Shown: positions 1 to 6,763 of the stretch, piece by piece
Layout: every line of letters begins with the position of its first letter
Numbering within the stretch: position 1 is the stretch's first letter
DNA from: Candidatus Peribacteraceae bacterium
Lineage (GTDB): Bacteria > Patescibacteriota > Gracilibacteria > Peribacterales > Peribacteraceae
DNA length: 28,638 nucleotides
Assembly: GCA_013140485.1 (NCBI GenBank)
Contig: JABFSS010000053.1
Location: 1-28,638, forward strand
Direction of reading: 5' to 3'
Program-made: the position numbers and the translations under genes
The notes under the pieces: generated by a model
Database searches by the model: none
What the model was told of the DNA's origin: nothing
Seen by the model: only the letters and a program-made list of their open reading frames with translations

Positions 1-808
1 TGACCGAACTCACGATGGCCGTGACTTGCTCTGCGCTGCGGGCAATGAAGTCATCTTTGTCGGGATCATTCTCCGGATTCTCGATGTCGTGCCGATCGCG
101 GAGGACCGCGGTGATGTCGTCTTTCGCGAGCTCGGAGTCGCCTTTCGTCTTCAGCGTGATGAAGCTCAAATGCTTCTGGCCCGTCACCGCGCGCGCGGTA
201 CTGAAGGGCACGAGTACGATCGAGTCCATTTGCTGCAGAAGCGCGGAACCTTTCGAGGAAAGAACACCGACGACGGTGAAGGGCACTTCGCCCACGTTGA
301 TCTTCTTGCCAAGCGGCTGCACGTTGCCGAAGAGATCTTCGGCGGTTTTGGAACCGATAACCGCGACCGATTTGGCACCATCTTCGTCGTTCTGGTCGAG
401 CATGCGGCCGTCGCCGATCGCCATCCCGTAGTTGAGTCCGAATTCCCTGTACGCGCCGACCACCATCGGCGAAATTTCCTCTTTGCCGTACGCAACGGGC
501 TTGCCGACGATGGTGACGGGCGTGGCGCGGTCGACGGTGGAGAGGTTGTTGATCGCGACAAAGTCGTCGTACTTCAAACTTTCGAGATTTCCGCCGAATT
601 TCTGGAACCCCGTCGGGATGATGTCGAGCGTGTCGGTGCCGATCGTCGCGATCTGTTCCAAGATGTAATTCTGGAAACTGCGGCCCATGCTCACCATCAG
701 CACCACCGACGCGACGCCGATAATGATGCCGAGCATCGTCAGTGAGGTCCGGGTCTTGTTGACCGTAATGCCCTTGGCCGATGTGGTGAGGAGGTCGTGG
801 ATTAACAT
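1..808 (-). CDS. MacB/FtsX-type ABC transporter permease, second copy (3' end cut by window)
   Basis: This is the N-terminal 269 residues of an integral-membrane ABC exporter subunit; the rest lies outside the window. It opens with MLIHDLLTTSAKGI, then a hydrophobic helix (LTMLGIIIGVASVVLMVS), followed by an extracytoplasmic MacB-type domain (about residues 45-260). It is a clear paralogue of the permease at 887-2146, with the same TMLGIIIGVxSVVLM helix and the same start context, which is why the ATG at 808 was chosen over an in-frame ATG nine codons upstream. It is the last visible gene of the minus-strand exporter operon. Two different permeases beside one ATPase suggest a heterodimeric permease like LolC/LolE, but that pairing is inference. 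No Shine-Dalgarno sequence is visible. Confidence 0.88.
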   Translation of the reverse strand, partial: MLIHDLLTTSAKGITVNKTRTSLTMLGIIIGVASVVLMVSMGRSFQNYILEQIATIGTDTLDIIPTGFQKFGGNLESLKYDDFVAINNLSTVDRATPVTIVGKPVAYGKEEISPMVVGAYREFGLNYGMAIGDGRMLDQNDEDGAKSVAVIGSKTAEDLFGNVQPLGKKINVGEVPFTVVGVLSSKGSALLQQMDSIVLVPFSTARAVTGQKHLSFITLKTKGDSELAKDDITAVLRDRHDIENPENDPDKDDFIARSAEQVTAIVSSV

Positions 809-846
809 GGGTGATGGATGAACGGAACGGGACATGCGGCGGCGAA

Positions 847-876
847 TGTAGGGGCAAGGCATGCCTTGCCCCTACA
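847..876. repeat. Perfect 30-bp palindrome between two permease genes
   Basis: Positions 847-876 equal their own reverse complement; the arm is TGTAGGGGCAAGGCA. It lies in the 78-nt gap between the two permease genes of one operon, so the mRNA would form a 15-bp hairpin there. No U-tract follows, so it is not a standard intrinsic terminator. It could be a dispersed palindromic repeat or an element that tunes expression of the second permease. Confidence 0.8.
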
Positions 877-886
877 ACGATGAACA

Positions 887-2146
887 TCATTCATAGCGAA
901 GAGATTCAATGGGATGAAGGCCCGCCGCCTTCCGCGCGGGGGAAATGCCGAAGATGAGTCCCGTGAACGCCGCCATGAGGAAGGCGACGGTGACGGAAGG
1001 GATCGACACGGCGAAGACGTACGTCGAGAGAAGGCTTTTCACAAAAAGCGAAATCAGAAACGCCAGGCCGAGCCCGCCCGCCATGCCGATCAGTCCGCCG
1101 ATGACGGTCAGCAGAATGGATTCGGTGAGGAATTGCAGGAGGATATCGCGCCCGCGTGCCCCCACCGCTTTGCGCAGCCCGATCTCGCGCGTCCGCTCCG
1201 TGACGGAGACGAGCATGATGTTCATGATGCCGATGCCGCCGACGAGCAGGCTGATGGCGGCGATGGTCGTGATGAAGAACGTGAGTCCGAGCGAGACGCC
1301 GGCCAGGATGGCGCCGGCTTCTTCGGACGTGTGGACGATGAAATCGTCTTTGGAAGTATCCTCCGTGATTTGCCCTGAGGAATCGGGCGAAGCGGATGGG
1401 GAAGGGTCGATGCTGTGCCGCTGACGGAGCAAGTATTTGACGTCAGAAAGCGCGAGATCGAAGCCCTGGGTCGCGTTCATCGTGACTTGATTGAGATATT
1501 TCTGGCCGCTGATCTGCCGGACCGTCGAAAACGGCACGTAGATCCGGTCGTCCGCGTTTTGGAAGAACTGCGTCCCGAGCGCTTTGGTGACGCCGACGAC
1601 AGTGAAATGGTTGTTGCCGATTTTCACGCGCTTGCCGATGGGGTCGCTCTGGCCGAACAGTTTCTCCCGCGCGTCGGGTGCGAGCACGGCCACCGCCGAC
1701 GCCCCTTCGATGTCAGCCTGGTCGATCAAGCGGCCTGCTTCGGCCTCGGTCACCTGCGTGATGAAATGTTCGGGAGTGACGCCGAGCACTTGCGGCGAGG
1801 CTTCCTCGCGCCCGTAACTCGCCGTGCCCTTGAGGAAGATGATCGGCGCGACCGTATCGATGGAATCGAGTTTCTTGAGCGCGTCGAGATCGTCAAACGT
1901 CAGACTGTCGAATCCGGCCATCACCTGCCCGCCGCCGCCTTCTTCCTTGCCGGGAAAAATGACCATGCTCTTGGCGCCGAGACTGCTGATCTGGCCGACG
2001 ATCACGCCCTTCATGCTCGCGCCGATCGCGCTCATAAGCACGACCGATCCCACGCCGATGATGATCCCGAGCATCGTGAGCATCGAGCGCGAGACGTTGC
2101 TCGTCACGCCTTTGAGGGCCGATGAGAACATGTCGGATAAACGCAT
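887..2146 (-). CDS. MacB/FtsX-family ABC transporter permease
   Basis: This 419-residue permease of a MacB-type exporter should form a membrane subunit working with the ATPase encoded just upstream. TM1 lies at about residues 20-43 (SMLTMLGIIIGVGSVVLMSA). A large extracytoplasmic domain follows, to about residue 280. Three C-terminal TM segments flank the family-typical stretch MLVSVTERTREIGLRKAVGA. The length fits stand-alone MacB-like permeases, which lack the fused ATPase of Escherichia coli MacB. It is separated from the ATPase gene by a 79-nt heptamer-repeat element and from the next permease by a 30-bp palindrome. The substrate cannot be told from sequence; peptides, lipids or toxic compounds are all possible. 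Confidence 0.92.
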   Translation of the reverse strand: MRLSDMFSSALKGVTSNVSRSMLTMLGIIIGVGSVVLMSAIGASMKGVIVGQISSLGAKSMVIFPGKEEGGGGQVMAGFDSLTFDDLDALKKLDSIDTVAPIIFLKGTASYGREEASPQVLGVTPEHFITQVTEAEAGRLIDQADIEGASAVAVLAPDAREKLFGQSDPIGKRVKIGNNHFTVVGVTKALGTQFFQNADDRIYVPFSTVRQISGQKYLNQVTMNATQGFDLALSDVKYLLRQRHSIDPSPSASPDSSGQITEDTSKDDFIVHTSEEAGAILAGVSLGLTFFITTIAAISLLVGGIGIMNIMLVSVTERTREIGLRKAVGARGRDILLQFLTESILLTVIGGLIGMAGGLGLAFLISLFVKSLLSTYVFAVSIPSVTVAFLMAAFTGLIFGISPARKAAGLHPIESLRYE

Positions 2147-2150
2147 ATCG

Positions 2151-2230
2151 GAATGACTAATGACGAATTACAAATGAAAGTTGGAAATTTGAAATTCAGA
2201 AATTTCATTAAAGATTAGTCATTCGTCATT
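2151..2230. repeat. Heptamer-period imperfect palindrome (element E1)
   Basis: The sequence repeats with a period of seven, for example AATGACT, AATGACG, AATTACA and AATGAAA. It becomes complementary in its second half, which ends TTAGTCATTCGTCATT. It fills the whole gap between ATPase and permease genes and includes the ATPase stop codon. It shares period and design, but not sequence, with elements at 2983-3042 and 20652-20762. Confidence 0.65.
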
Positions 2231-2963
2231 TGAGAGAAGAAGAAGCAGATGCGATCACGCGCTTAAAATCTTTCGAATCAGAATCAATACGGCCATCTTT
2301 AATGTGGATGATCCTCTCCGCATGCCGCGCCGTCTCCTGTTCGTGCGTGACGAGGATGATCGTGTGCCCATCGGCATGGAGCTGCTGCAGCGCCTGCATC
2401 ACCGCGACGCCGGAGGCCGAATCGAGGTTTCCCGTCGGTTCGTCGGCGAAGATCAGATCGGGTTCCGTGACGAGCGCGCGGGCGATGGCAACGCGCTGCT
2501 TCTGCCCGCCGGAGAGCTGGCTGCTCAGGAAGTCTTTGCGGTCCGAGAGACCCACGGTCTTGATTGCCGCAAGCGTGCGCTTTTCGCGCTCGGCGAGCTT
2601 GATAGTCGGATGATAGAGAAGAGGAAGCTGAACATTCTGGAACACCGTCGTGCGCGGCAACAGGTTGAACGCCTGGAACACGAAGCTGACGCGCGTCGCG
2701 CGGATTTTGGCCAGCTCATCGTCCGTGAGCTCCCCCGTTTCGGTGCCCTGGAACAGGTACCGTCCCGTGGTGTGCATATCGAGAAAGCCGAGGATATGCA
2801 TCAGTGTCGATTTCCCCGATCCCGACGGCCCCATGATGGCGACGAACTCGCCTTTGTTGATCGTGAGATTGATATCGAACAGCACGGGCGTGGCGACATC
2901 ATCGTTGAAGTACGATTTGCAGAGGTCCTTGGTTTGGATGAGGGGCGTATGTGCAGTGGACAT
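2226..2963 (-). CDS. MacB/LolD-family ABC transporter ATP-binding protein
   Basis: This 245-residue cytoplasmic ATPase powers the neighbouring permeases. All ABC motifs are intact: Walker A GPSGSGKST (about residues 44-52), Q-loop in FVFQAFNLLP, signature LSGGQKQRVAIARAL, Walker B LIFADEPTGNLD, and switch histidine in ILVTHEQ. The combination of FQAFNLL and DEPTGNLDS is typical of the MacB/LolD/FtsE-like exporter group (family knowledge). It starts with ATG at 2963. It lies between the membrane-fusion gene and the permeases, in the usual order for this class of exporter. The short C-terminal tail after the H-loop is serine-rich and shows no recognised domain. Confidence 0.95.
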   Translation of the reverse strand: MSTAHTPLIQTKDLCKSYFNDDVATPVLFDINLTINKGEFVAIMGPSGSGKSTLMHILGFLDMHTTGRYLFQGTETGELTDDELAKIRATRVSFVFQAFNLLPRTTVFQNVQLPLLYHPTIKLAEREKRTLAAIKTVGLSDRKDFLSSQLSGGQKQRVAIARALVTEPDLIFADEPTGNLDSASGVAVMQALQQLHADGHTIILVTHEQETARHAERIIHIKDGRIDSDSKDFKRVIASASSSLK

Positions 2964-2982
2964 GAATGAATGCGGAAGAGAT

Positions 2983-3042
2983 TTTGGATTACGGATTACG
3001 GATTACGAATTTCGGATTTCGAAATCCGCAATCCGTAATTCA
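2983..3042. repeat. Heptamer-period palindrome (element E2)
   Basis: Heptamers ATTACGG, ATTACGG, ATTACGA, ATTTCGG and ATTTCGA run into the complementary series AATCCGC and AATCCGT, giving a strong hairpin centred on CGGATTTCGAAATCCG. It lies between the membrane-fusion gene and the ATPase gene, and its right edge overlaps the membrane-fusion stop codon. Confidence 0.75.
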
Positions 3043-4797
3043 TTGCTTTATGAGAACAACAACGACTTCACCCTCTTTTACTCCTTCAACCTCGATATCA
3101 CCCCCTTCCCCTTCCATCCCGGAAACGACAGGACGTTCCTCGACTGTTCCGTCGTCTTTGAGGATGCGGACGATCTGGCCGGAACCTGACGCGGCGTCGA
3201 GAACTGCGCGGGCGGGAACATGTACAACGTTCTTCCGTTCGCCGGTGAAAATTTCGGCGTCGCCGGTCATGCCGATTTTGAATTCGTCATGCGCGTGCAC
3301 GAAGTCGAGCCGCACGCGGTATTTGGGAACGCCTTCGGTGTCGGTCGACGCGGGATCGATGTCGCCCACACGCAGGGCATAGTTCGTGCCGCGGAACGCG
3401 TCGAGTTCGATGCTGCCCGATTGCGTCAGGTGCACTTTGGGAATGTCGATTTCGGAGACGAACATTTCGACGCGGTACGGCGATTCGCCGAGGAGCGTGA
3501 TCGCGGCTCCCGCCGGCACCGATTCGCCGATGCGGACGTTGACGTGCGTGACGGTTCCGCTTACGGGCGCGGTGAGGATAGTGTCGGAGAAGTTCGCTTG
3601 CGAGGCGGCCACGTTGGCCTGGGCCTGCCGGACACGGGCGCGCGCGGCGTCGATGTCGGTCTGTCGCGACCCGGCCTTCTTCAGCTGAAGCTGCGCTTCG
3701 CCGGACCGGACCGCGGCCTCGTACGTCATGATGTCGGCTTTCGCTTTGTCGCGGGTTCCCTGCTGCGACGTCACCGTCGACTGTTGCGCGGTGATTTTGC
3801 TGTCGTAGCTCGCCGAGGCGTTCTGGAGCGATGAGAGTCCCGTGGAGATCGCGCCGGCGGCATCCTGAATCCTACTGCGCTCCGTGGCGATGGACGCCTT
3901 CACGCTCTCGCGCGTCGAGGAGTCGAAGTACTGCGACTCTTTTAAGGACGAGATAAGCGAGAAGAGCGAGTCCATCGCGGTGCCGGCGGTCGTGACTGCC
4001 GTGCGTGCCGAGGAGAGCGCATCGATCGCCGCCTGGTAGCCGCTCGCCGCGGCCGCGGTGCGCCGTGCTGCCGAGATGGCTGCCAGAGCGTTCTGCTTCT
4101 GCGCGTTGATGTCCCCGGGGGCATTCGGCTTGTCTTTGATGACCGCGTCATTGACGTCGGTCCGGCTCAGCACGTCATCGATGGTCGAGAGCGAGTTTTC
4201 GGCGGTGGTGAGCTGTTCGTTGATGGTGCTGAGCGACGTGGTCACTTGCCCCGCAAGCGATACGTCGGCTTCCTGCCGCACAACGGTCATTTGCTGCTCC
4301 GCCTGGGCAATATTCTGTTCCGCGGACGCGAGAGTCTGGCGTGCGGACTGAAGCGATGCGCGCTTGTTCTGCAGATCGGCTTCGGCGATGGCGATGTCTT
4401 CGGGGCGCGTCCCCTCTTCCATAGCACGGAGATCCGCTTGTGCCGATTGGAGAGCCGCAGCTTGCGACGCGATGCTCGCCGAGAGACTGCCGGCCTTGAG
4501 CTGCGCGAGCCGTTGCCCCGCCGTGACCTTGTCGCCTTCGCGCACGAGCACTTGTGCCACGATGCCCGTCGCTCCAAACCGCAGTTCCAATTCGCGCTCC
4601 GAAATGACCGTGCCGACGGCTTCGACCGTCTGCCGCAGATCGCCTTGCTCGGCGAGCGCGGTCACGTATTCGGGAGCCGCGGGGCGCGTGATGCCCCAGA
4701 CGAGAAGACCGAGGAGCACAAGGCTGATGACGCCCGCGATGGATTTCTTCTTATGCCGTTTGATACTGTGCCAGAGAGGAGTGGTGATGGAGACCAT
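3040..4797 (-). CDS. HlyD/MacA-type membrane-fusion (periplasmic adaptor) protein
   Basis: This 585-residue adaptor of the exporter has a basic N-terminus (HSIKRHKKK) followed by one TM helix (about residues 20-36), so it is membrane-anchored with the bulk outside. Residues 40-105 and about 410-445 form the split barrel-sandwich/lipoyl-like hairpin (GIVAQVLVREGDKVTAGQ and APVSGTVTHVNVRIGESV). An unusually long alanine/glutamine/serine-rich region (about 108-405) is predicted coiled coil, followed by beta-barrel and membrane-proximal segments. MacA is usually near 370 residues, so the extra length comes from the coiled coil. In a cell without an outer membrane the parallel would be YknX of Gram-positive bacteria. 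It follows marR by 5 nt, so the two are almost certainly co-transcribed. Confidence 0.9.
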   Translation of the reverse strand: MVSITTPLWHSIKRHKKKSIAGVISLVLLGLLVWGITRPAAPEYVTALAEQGDLRQTVEAVGTVISERELELRFGATGIVAQVLVREGDKVTAGQRLAQLKAGSLSASIASQAAALQSAQADLRAMEEGTRPEDIAIAEADLQNKRASLQSARQTLASAEQNIAQAEQQMTVVRQEADVSLAGQVTTSLSTINEQLTTAENSLSTIDDVLSRTDVNDAVIKDKPNAPGDINAQKQNALAAISAARRTAAAASGYQAAIDALSSARTAVTTAGTAMDSLFSLISSLKESQYFDSSTRESVKASIATERSRIQDAAGAISTGLSSLQNASASYDSKITAQQSTVTSQQGTRDKAKADIMTYEAAVRSGEAQLQLKKAGSRQTDIDAARARVRQAQANVAASQANFSDTILTAPVSGTVTHVNVRIGESVPAGAAITLLGESPYRVEMFVSEIDIPKVHLTQSGSIELDAFRGTNYALRVGDIDPASTDTEGVPKYRVRLDFVHAHDEFKIGMTGDAEIFTGERKNVVHVPARAVLDAASGSGQIVRILKDDGTVEERPVVSGMEGEGGDIEVEGVKEGEVVVVLIKQ

Positions 4798-4802
4798 GGG
4801 GA

Positions 4803-5246
4803 TCAGGAGGGAAAGGAGGATAACTTACCGCTGAGTTTTTCATGCAAGCGGGCAAGTTGAAGTTGTTCGGATGCCGTCAGGAAACCGAAGACATGACGCA
4901 GAACATCGCGCCGTCTTTCGTTCTTTTCGCGCAGAACACGCTTGCCAAGGGGGGTGAGGCGCAGTCGGACGAGCTTGCGGTTCTTATCGTCATGCATGCG
5001 TCCGACCCACTGCATCTTCACCAGACGGTTGATGAGGGACGTCGCCGAGGGCGACGACACGTGGAGCGATTTCGCGAAATCCTTCATCGTCAGTCCCTCC
5101 TGCTCGCTGATAAGGAAAAGTGCGTGGACATGCAGCATGTTTTCACCCCTGCCCCCCATCGAACCCATCATCAACTGCCGCATGATGCGGCCGAAGTCGT
5201 ACGTACTGTCGATCAGGCGGTCGAGGGAATCCTTCGGAGGGCTCAT
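4803..5246 (-). CDS. MarR-family winged-helix transcriptional regulator
   Basis: This 147-residue dimeric DNA-binding repressor candidate has a helical N-terminus. The recognition region is MKDFAKSLHVSSPSATSLINRLV (about residues 54-76), followed by the beta-wing VGRMHDDKNRKLVRLRLTPLGKRV, which carries the family DxR-type wing (DDKNRK). C-terminal dimerisation helices follow. It is the first gene of the exporter operon (5-nt spacing to the adaptor gene), so autoregulation and control of the pump by a small ligand is the likely role, as for many MarR/pump pairs. The inverted repeat at 5265-5277 is a candidate operator. The start is ATG at 5246; no Shine-Dalgarno sequence is visible. Confidence 0.93.
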   Translation of the reverse strand: MSPPKDSLDRLIDSTYDFGRIMRQLMMGSMGGRGENMLHVHALFLISEQEGLTMKDFAKSLHVSSPSATSLINRLVKMQWVGRMHDDKNRKLVRLRLTPLGKRVLREKNERRRDVLRHVFGFLTASEQLQLARLHEKLSGKLSSFPS

Positions 5247-5264
5247 CGTGCGAATATGAAATGA

Positions 5265-5277
5265 TTAGAGTATCTAA
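5265..5277 (-). promoter_or_regulatory. Candidate MarR operator
   Basis: TTAGA-GTA-TCTAA is a perfect inverted repeat with 5-bp arms. It lies 19-31 nt upstream of the marR start codon and touches the proposed -10 box, where a bound repressor would block transcription. The link to the adjacent MarR protein is inference. Confidence 0.4.
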
Positions 5278-5305
5278 ATATAAAGACATGACGGTGACCA
5301 CGCAA
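5277..5305 (-). promoter_or_regulatory. Candidate sigma-70-type promoter of the marR-exporter operon
   Basis: Read on the minus strand, TTGCGT, 17 nt, then TATATT. The -10 box matches consensus at five of six positions; the -35 is weak (three of six). A second possible -10, CATATT, lies only 6 nt before the start codon and would give a leaderless message. Confidence 0.4.
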
Positions 5306-5316
5306 GCGAATAGTGG

Positions 5317-6135
5317 TTAATTTTTCAATTGACCCAGCGCTTCCCGCACCGCTTCCTCCACGGGCCGAATCTCGATCCCCTCCCCTTTCAGCTTGTCCGT
5401 AGAAAGGATGCAATTGCTCCTGCCGGCTTTGACCACGCTCCCGAGGTTTTCGAGCGTCAACTTTTCAGACGAGTGCGCCGGATCCACGATCTCCTTATAG
5501 AGTTCCATGATGCGGTACGGCGAGATCACGCCTTCGTTGACGATGTTATAGGTTCCTGTTTTTCGCTTCTCGATGAGCTTTTTGGCAGTATCGAGAAAAT
5601 CCGGCAGATAGGTGATGGAATTCTCGACGTCGAGCACTTTGGAATACTTCGCCAGCTTCATGATCAAATTTCTCTCGGAGCGCGAACCGTCGAAGGGCAT
5701 GCGTAAACGCAGATTCAAGACCGGAAAATCCTTCATAATCTGATCGCTCCAGGCTTTGGTCCGTGAGTAAAAGCTACTGCTAAAATTCGGCAGATCGTCT
5801 TCGGTGAATCCCCTTCCCTCGTTGTCACCCGCATAGATGCACCCTGAGCTCATGTGCACGAGATAGATTTTCCGCGCGAGACACTCTTCAAGGAGGATCA
5901 AAGCTCCGGTCACGTTTGCCCGCAGCGTCTCCTCTTTATGCGTCTCGCACCAGTCGACGTTGGGGCGGCCGGTCTTGCCGGCGCAGTTGATCACGGTGTC
6001 CGGCTTCTCAGTATCCAAAAGGCTGATGACCGCTGCCCTGTCTCCAATATCGATCCGTGGAACGAGAGCATTCGGATAGAGCTTTTTGAATTGCTCGCCA
6101 AGATAGCCGGTTGAACCAAGAAGGAGAGTTTTCAC
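5317..6135 (-). CDS. RmlD-like NAD(P)-dependent sugar-nucleotide reductase/epimerase (extended SDR)
   Basis: This 272-residue Rossmann-fold protein has the cofactor loop GSTGYLG at residues 7-13, DTVINCAGKTGRPNVDWCE after beta-4 (RmlD-type NCAAYTxVDxAE region), a serine-containing strand HMSSGCIYAG, and the catalytic YSRTK (Tyr and Lys). Length and motif order match dTDP-4-dehydrorhamnose reductase and related NAD-dependent epimerases (family knowledge); the exact sugar is unknown. The start is GTG at 6135; a TACTAT box ends 6 nt before it. No other sugar-nucleotide gene lies nearby. The nonamer repeat array that bounds the S23 gene begins 13 nt upstream. Confidence 0.85.
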   Translation of the reverse strand: MKTLLLGSTGYLGEQFKKLYPNALVPRIDIGDRAAVISLLDTEKPDTVINCAGKTGRPNVDWCETHKEETLRANVTGALILLEECLARKIYLVHMSSGCIYAGDNEGRGFTEDDLPNFSSSFYSRTKAWSDQIMKDFPVLNLRLRMPFDGSRSERNLIMKLAKYSKVLDVENSITYLPDFLDTAKKLIEKRKTGTYNIVNEGVISPYRIMELYKEIVDPAHSSEKLTLENLGSVVKAGRSNCILSTDKLKGEGIEIRPVEEAVREALGQLKN

Positions 6136-6147
6136 AAGAATATAGTA

Positions 6148-6188
6148 GAGGAAAACGAGGCAAACGAAGTAAACAAAGAAAACGAGGA
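6148..6188. repeat. Nonamer array, left arm (element N1)
   Basis: Tandem degenerate 9-mers of type GAAAACGAG, GCAAACGAA, GTAAACAAA, GAAAACGAG end exactly at the stop codon of the S23 gene. The same series occurs in inverse orientation at 6668-6712. Confidence 0.75.
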
Positions 6189-6545
6189 TTATGCGAAAGC
6201 TGCTCGCAGTCGATTAAGAAGAAAACTCACACGATTGATATGGTCATCTGCCTTCATGAATTCTTGCCTATTAATATAGTCTACTTCGCAAGAAAATCGT
6301 AATCCCGAATGCAATTCCTCAAGGGAACAGAGGGCGATTTGAAAGAATTTTCGCTTCTCTTTGCTGGATGTCTTTCTATTTCCCTCTGCGATGTTCAAAT
6401 GGACACTATTTGCCGCTCTGCGTATTTGGCTGGTGAGTCCTCTTAACTCATGTTGCGGGAATGTACTCGTGAGTCGGTGAACCGACACGGAGAGTTTGTA
6501 TGCCTCTTGCCAAGCAATCAGCCGTTCATGAGGTCGGATGTGCAT
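6189..6545 (-). CDS. S23/IVP-type four-helix-bundle protein
   Basis: This 118-residue protein opens MHIRPHERLIAWQEAYKL and carries the family core RGLTSQIRRAANSVHLNIAEG, then KFFQIALCSLEELHSGL. These are the hallmarks of the S23/23S-rRNA intervening-sequence four-helix-bundle family (related to Avd of diversity-generating retroelements). Known members are encoded in 23S rRNA insertions or as free-standing genes; here no rRNA is present. ATG at 6545 is preferred over an upstream in-frame TTG because homologues begin near this position. Inverted nonamer arrays bracket the gene, its 3' end touching one, which suggests the gene and arrays form one element. Function is unknown; nucleic-acid binding is plausible. 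Confidence 0.88.
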   Translation of the reverse strand: MHIRPHERLIAWQEAYKLSVSVHRLTSTFPQHELRGLTSQIRRAANSVHLNIAEGNRKTSSKEKRKFFQIALCSLEELHSGLRFSCEVDYINRQEFMKADDHINRVSFLLNRLRAAFA

Positions 6546-6642
6546 AAGGACTAACAATAATTGACTCTTCGGGAATTGCGAGATCGCTCAAATAATATTC
6601 TTTTTGCAATGATGATATTTCCTTTACGCAAAGCCTAAGTTT

Positions 6643-6668
6643 GGCGTTCTACACCCCTGTGGAACAAC
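6643..6668. repeat. Hairpin repeat, GGCGTTCYAC family (copy 1)
   Basis: An imperfect hairpin with arms GGCGTTCTAC and GTGGAACAAC around a CCCCT centre. It matches the copy at 9130-9155 in order and spacing. It directly abuts the right nonamer array. Confidence 0.6.
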
Positions 6669-6712
6669 TCCTCGTTTCCTTCGTTTTCCTCGTTTTCTTC
6701 GTTTGCTTTCCC
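6668..6712. repeat. Nonamer array, right arm (element N1)
   Basis: 9-mers CTCGTTTCC, TTCGTTTTC, CTCGTTTTC, TTCGTTTGC are the inverse of the array at 6148-6188. The two arrays enclose the S23 gene in a unit of about 565 bp. Translated, this array makes a spurious hydrophobic N-terminal extension of ftsK. Confidence 0.75.
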
Positions 6713-6725
6713 GCCAAAATAAGCC

Positions 6726-6755
6726 ATGACAGAAACCGCCAGTTCACGCTACAAT
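6726..6755 (+). promoter_or_regulatory. Candidate ftsK promoter (leaderless)
   Basis: ATGACA, 18 nt, TACAAT. Both boxes match the sigma-70 consensus at five of six positions. The -10 box ends 8 nt before the ftsK ATG, so transcription would begin at or within a few bases of the start codon. Confidence 0.6.
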
Positions 6756-6763
6756 TCCATCTG

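Noticed and set aside
66..890. Open 274-residue minus-strand frame over the partial permease
   Set aside because: Composition (Arg/His-rich) marks it as an out-of-frame shadow; the permease frame from 808 carries the family sequence.
6189..6545. 23S rRNA intervening sequence
   Set aside because: An S23-type gene is present, but no rRNA sequence flanks it.
6641..6763. Longer ftsK frame with a hydrophobic N-terminus
   Set aside because: The extra 41 residues are translation of the nonamer array; a promoter and the natural family start support 6764.
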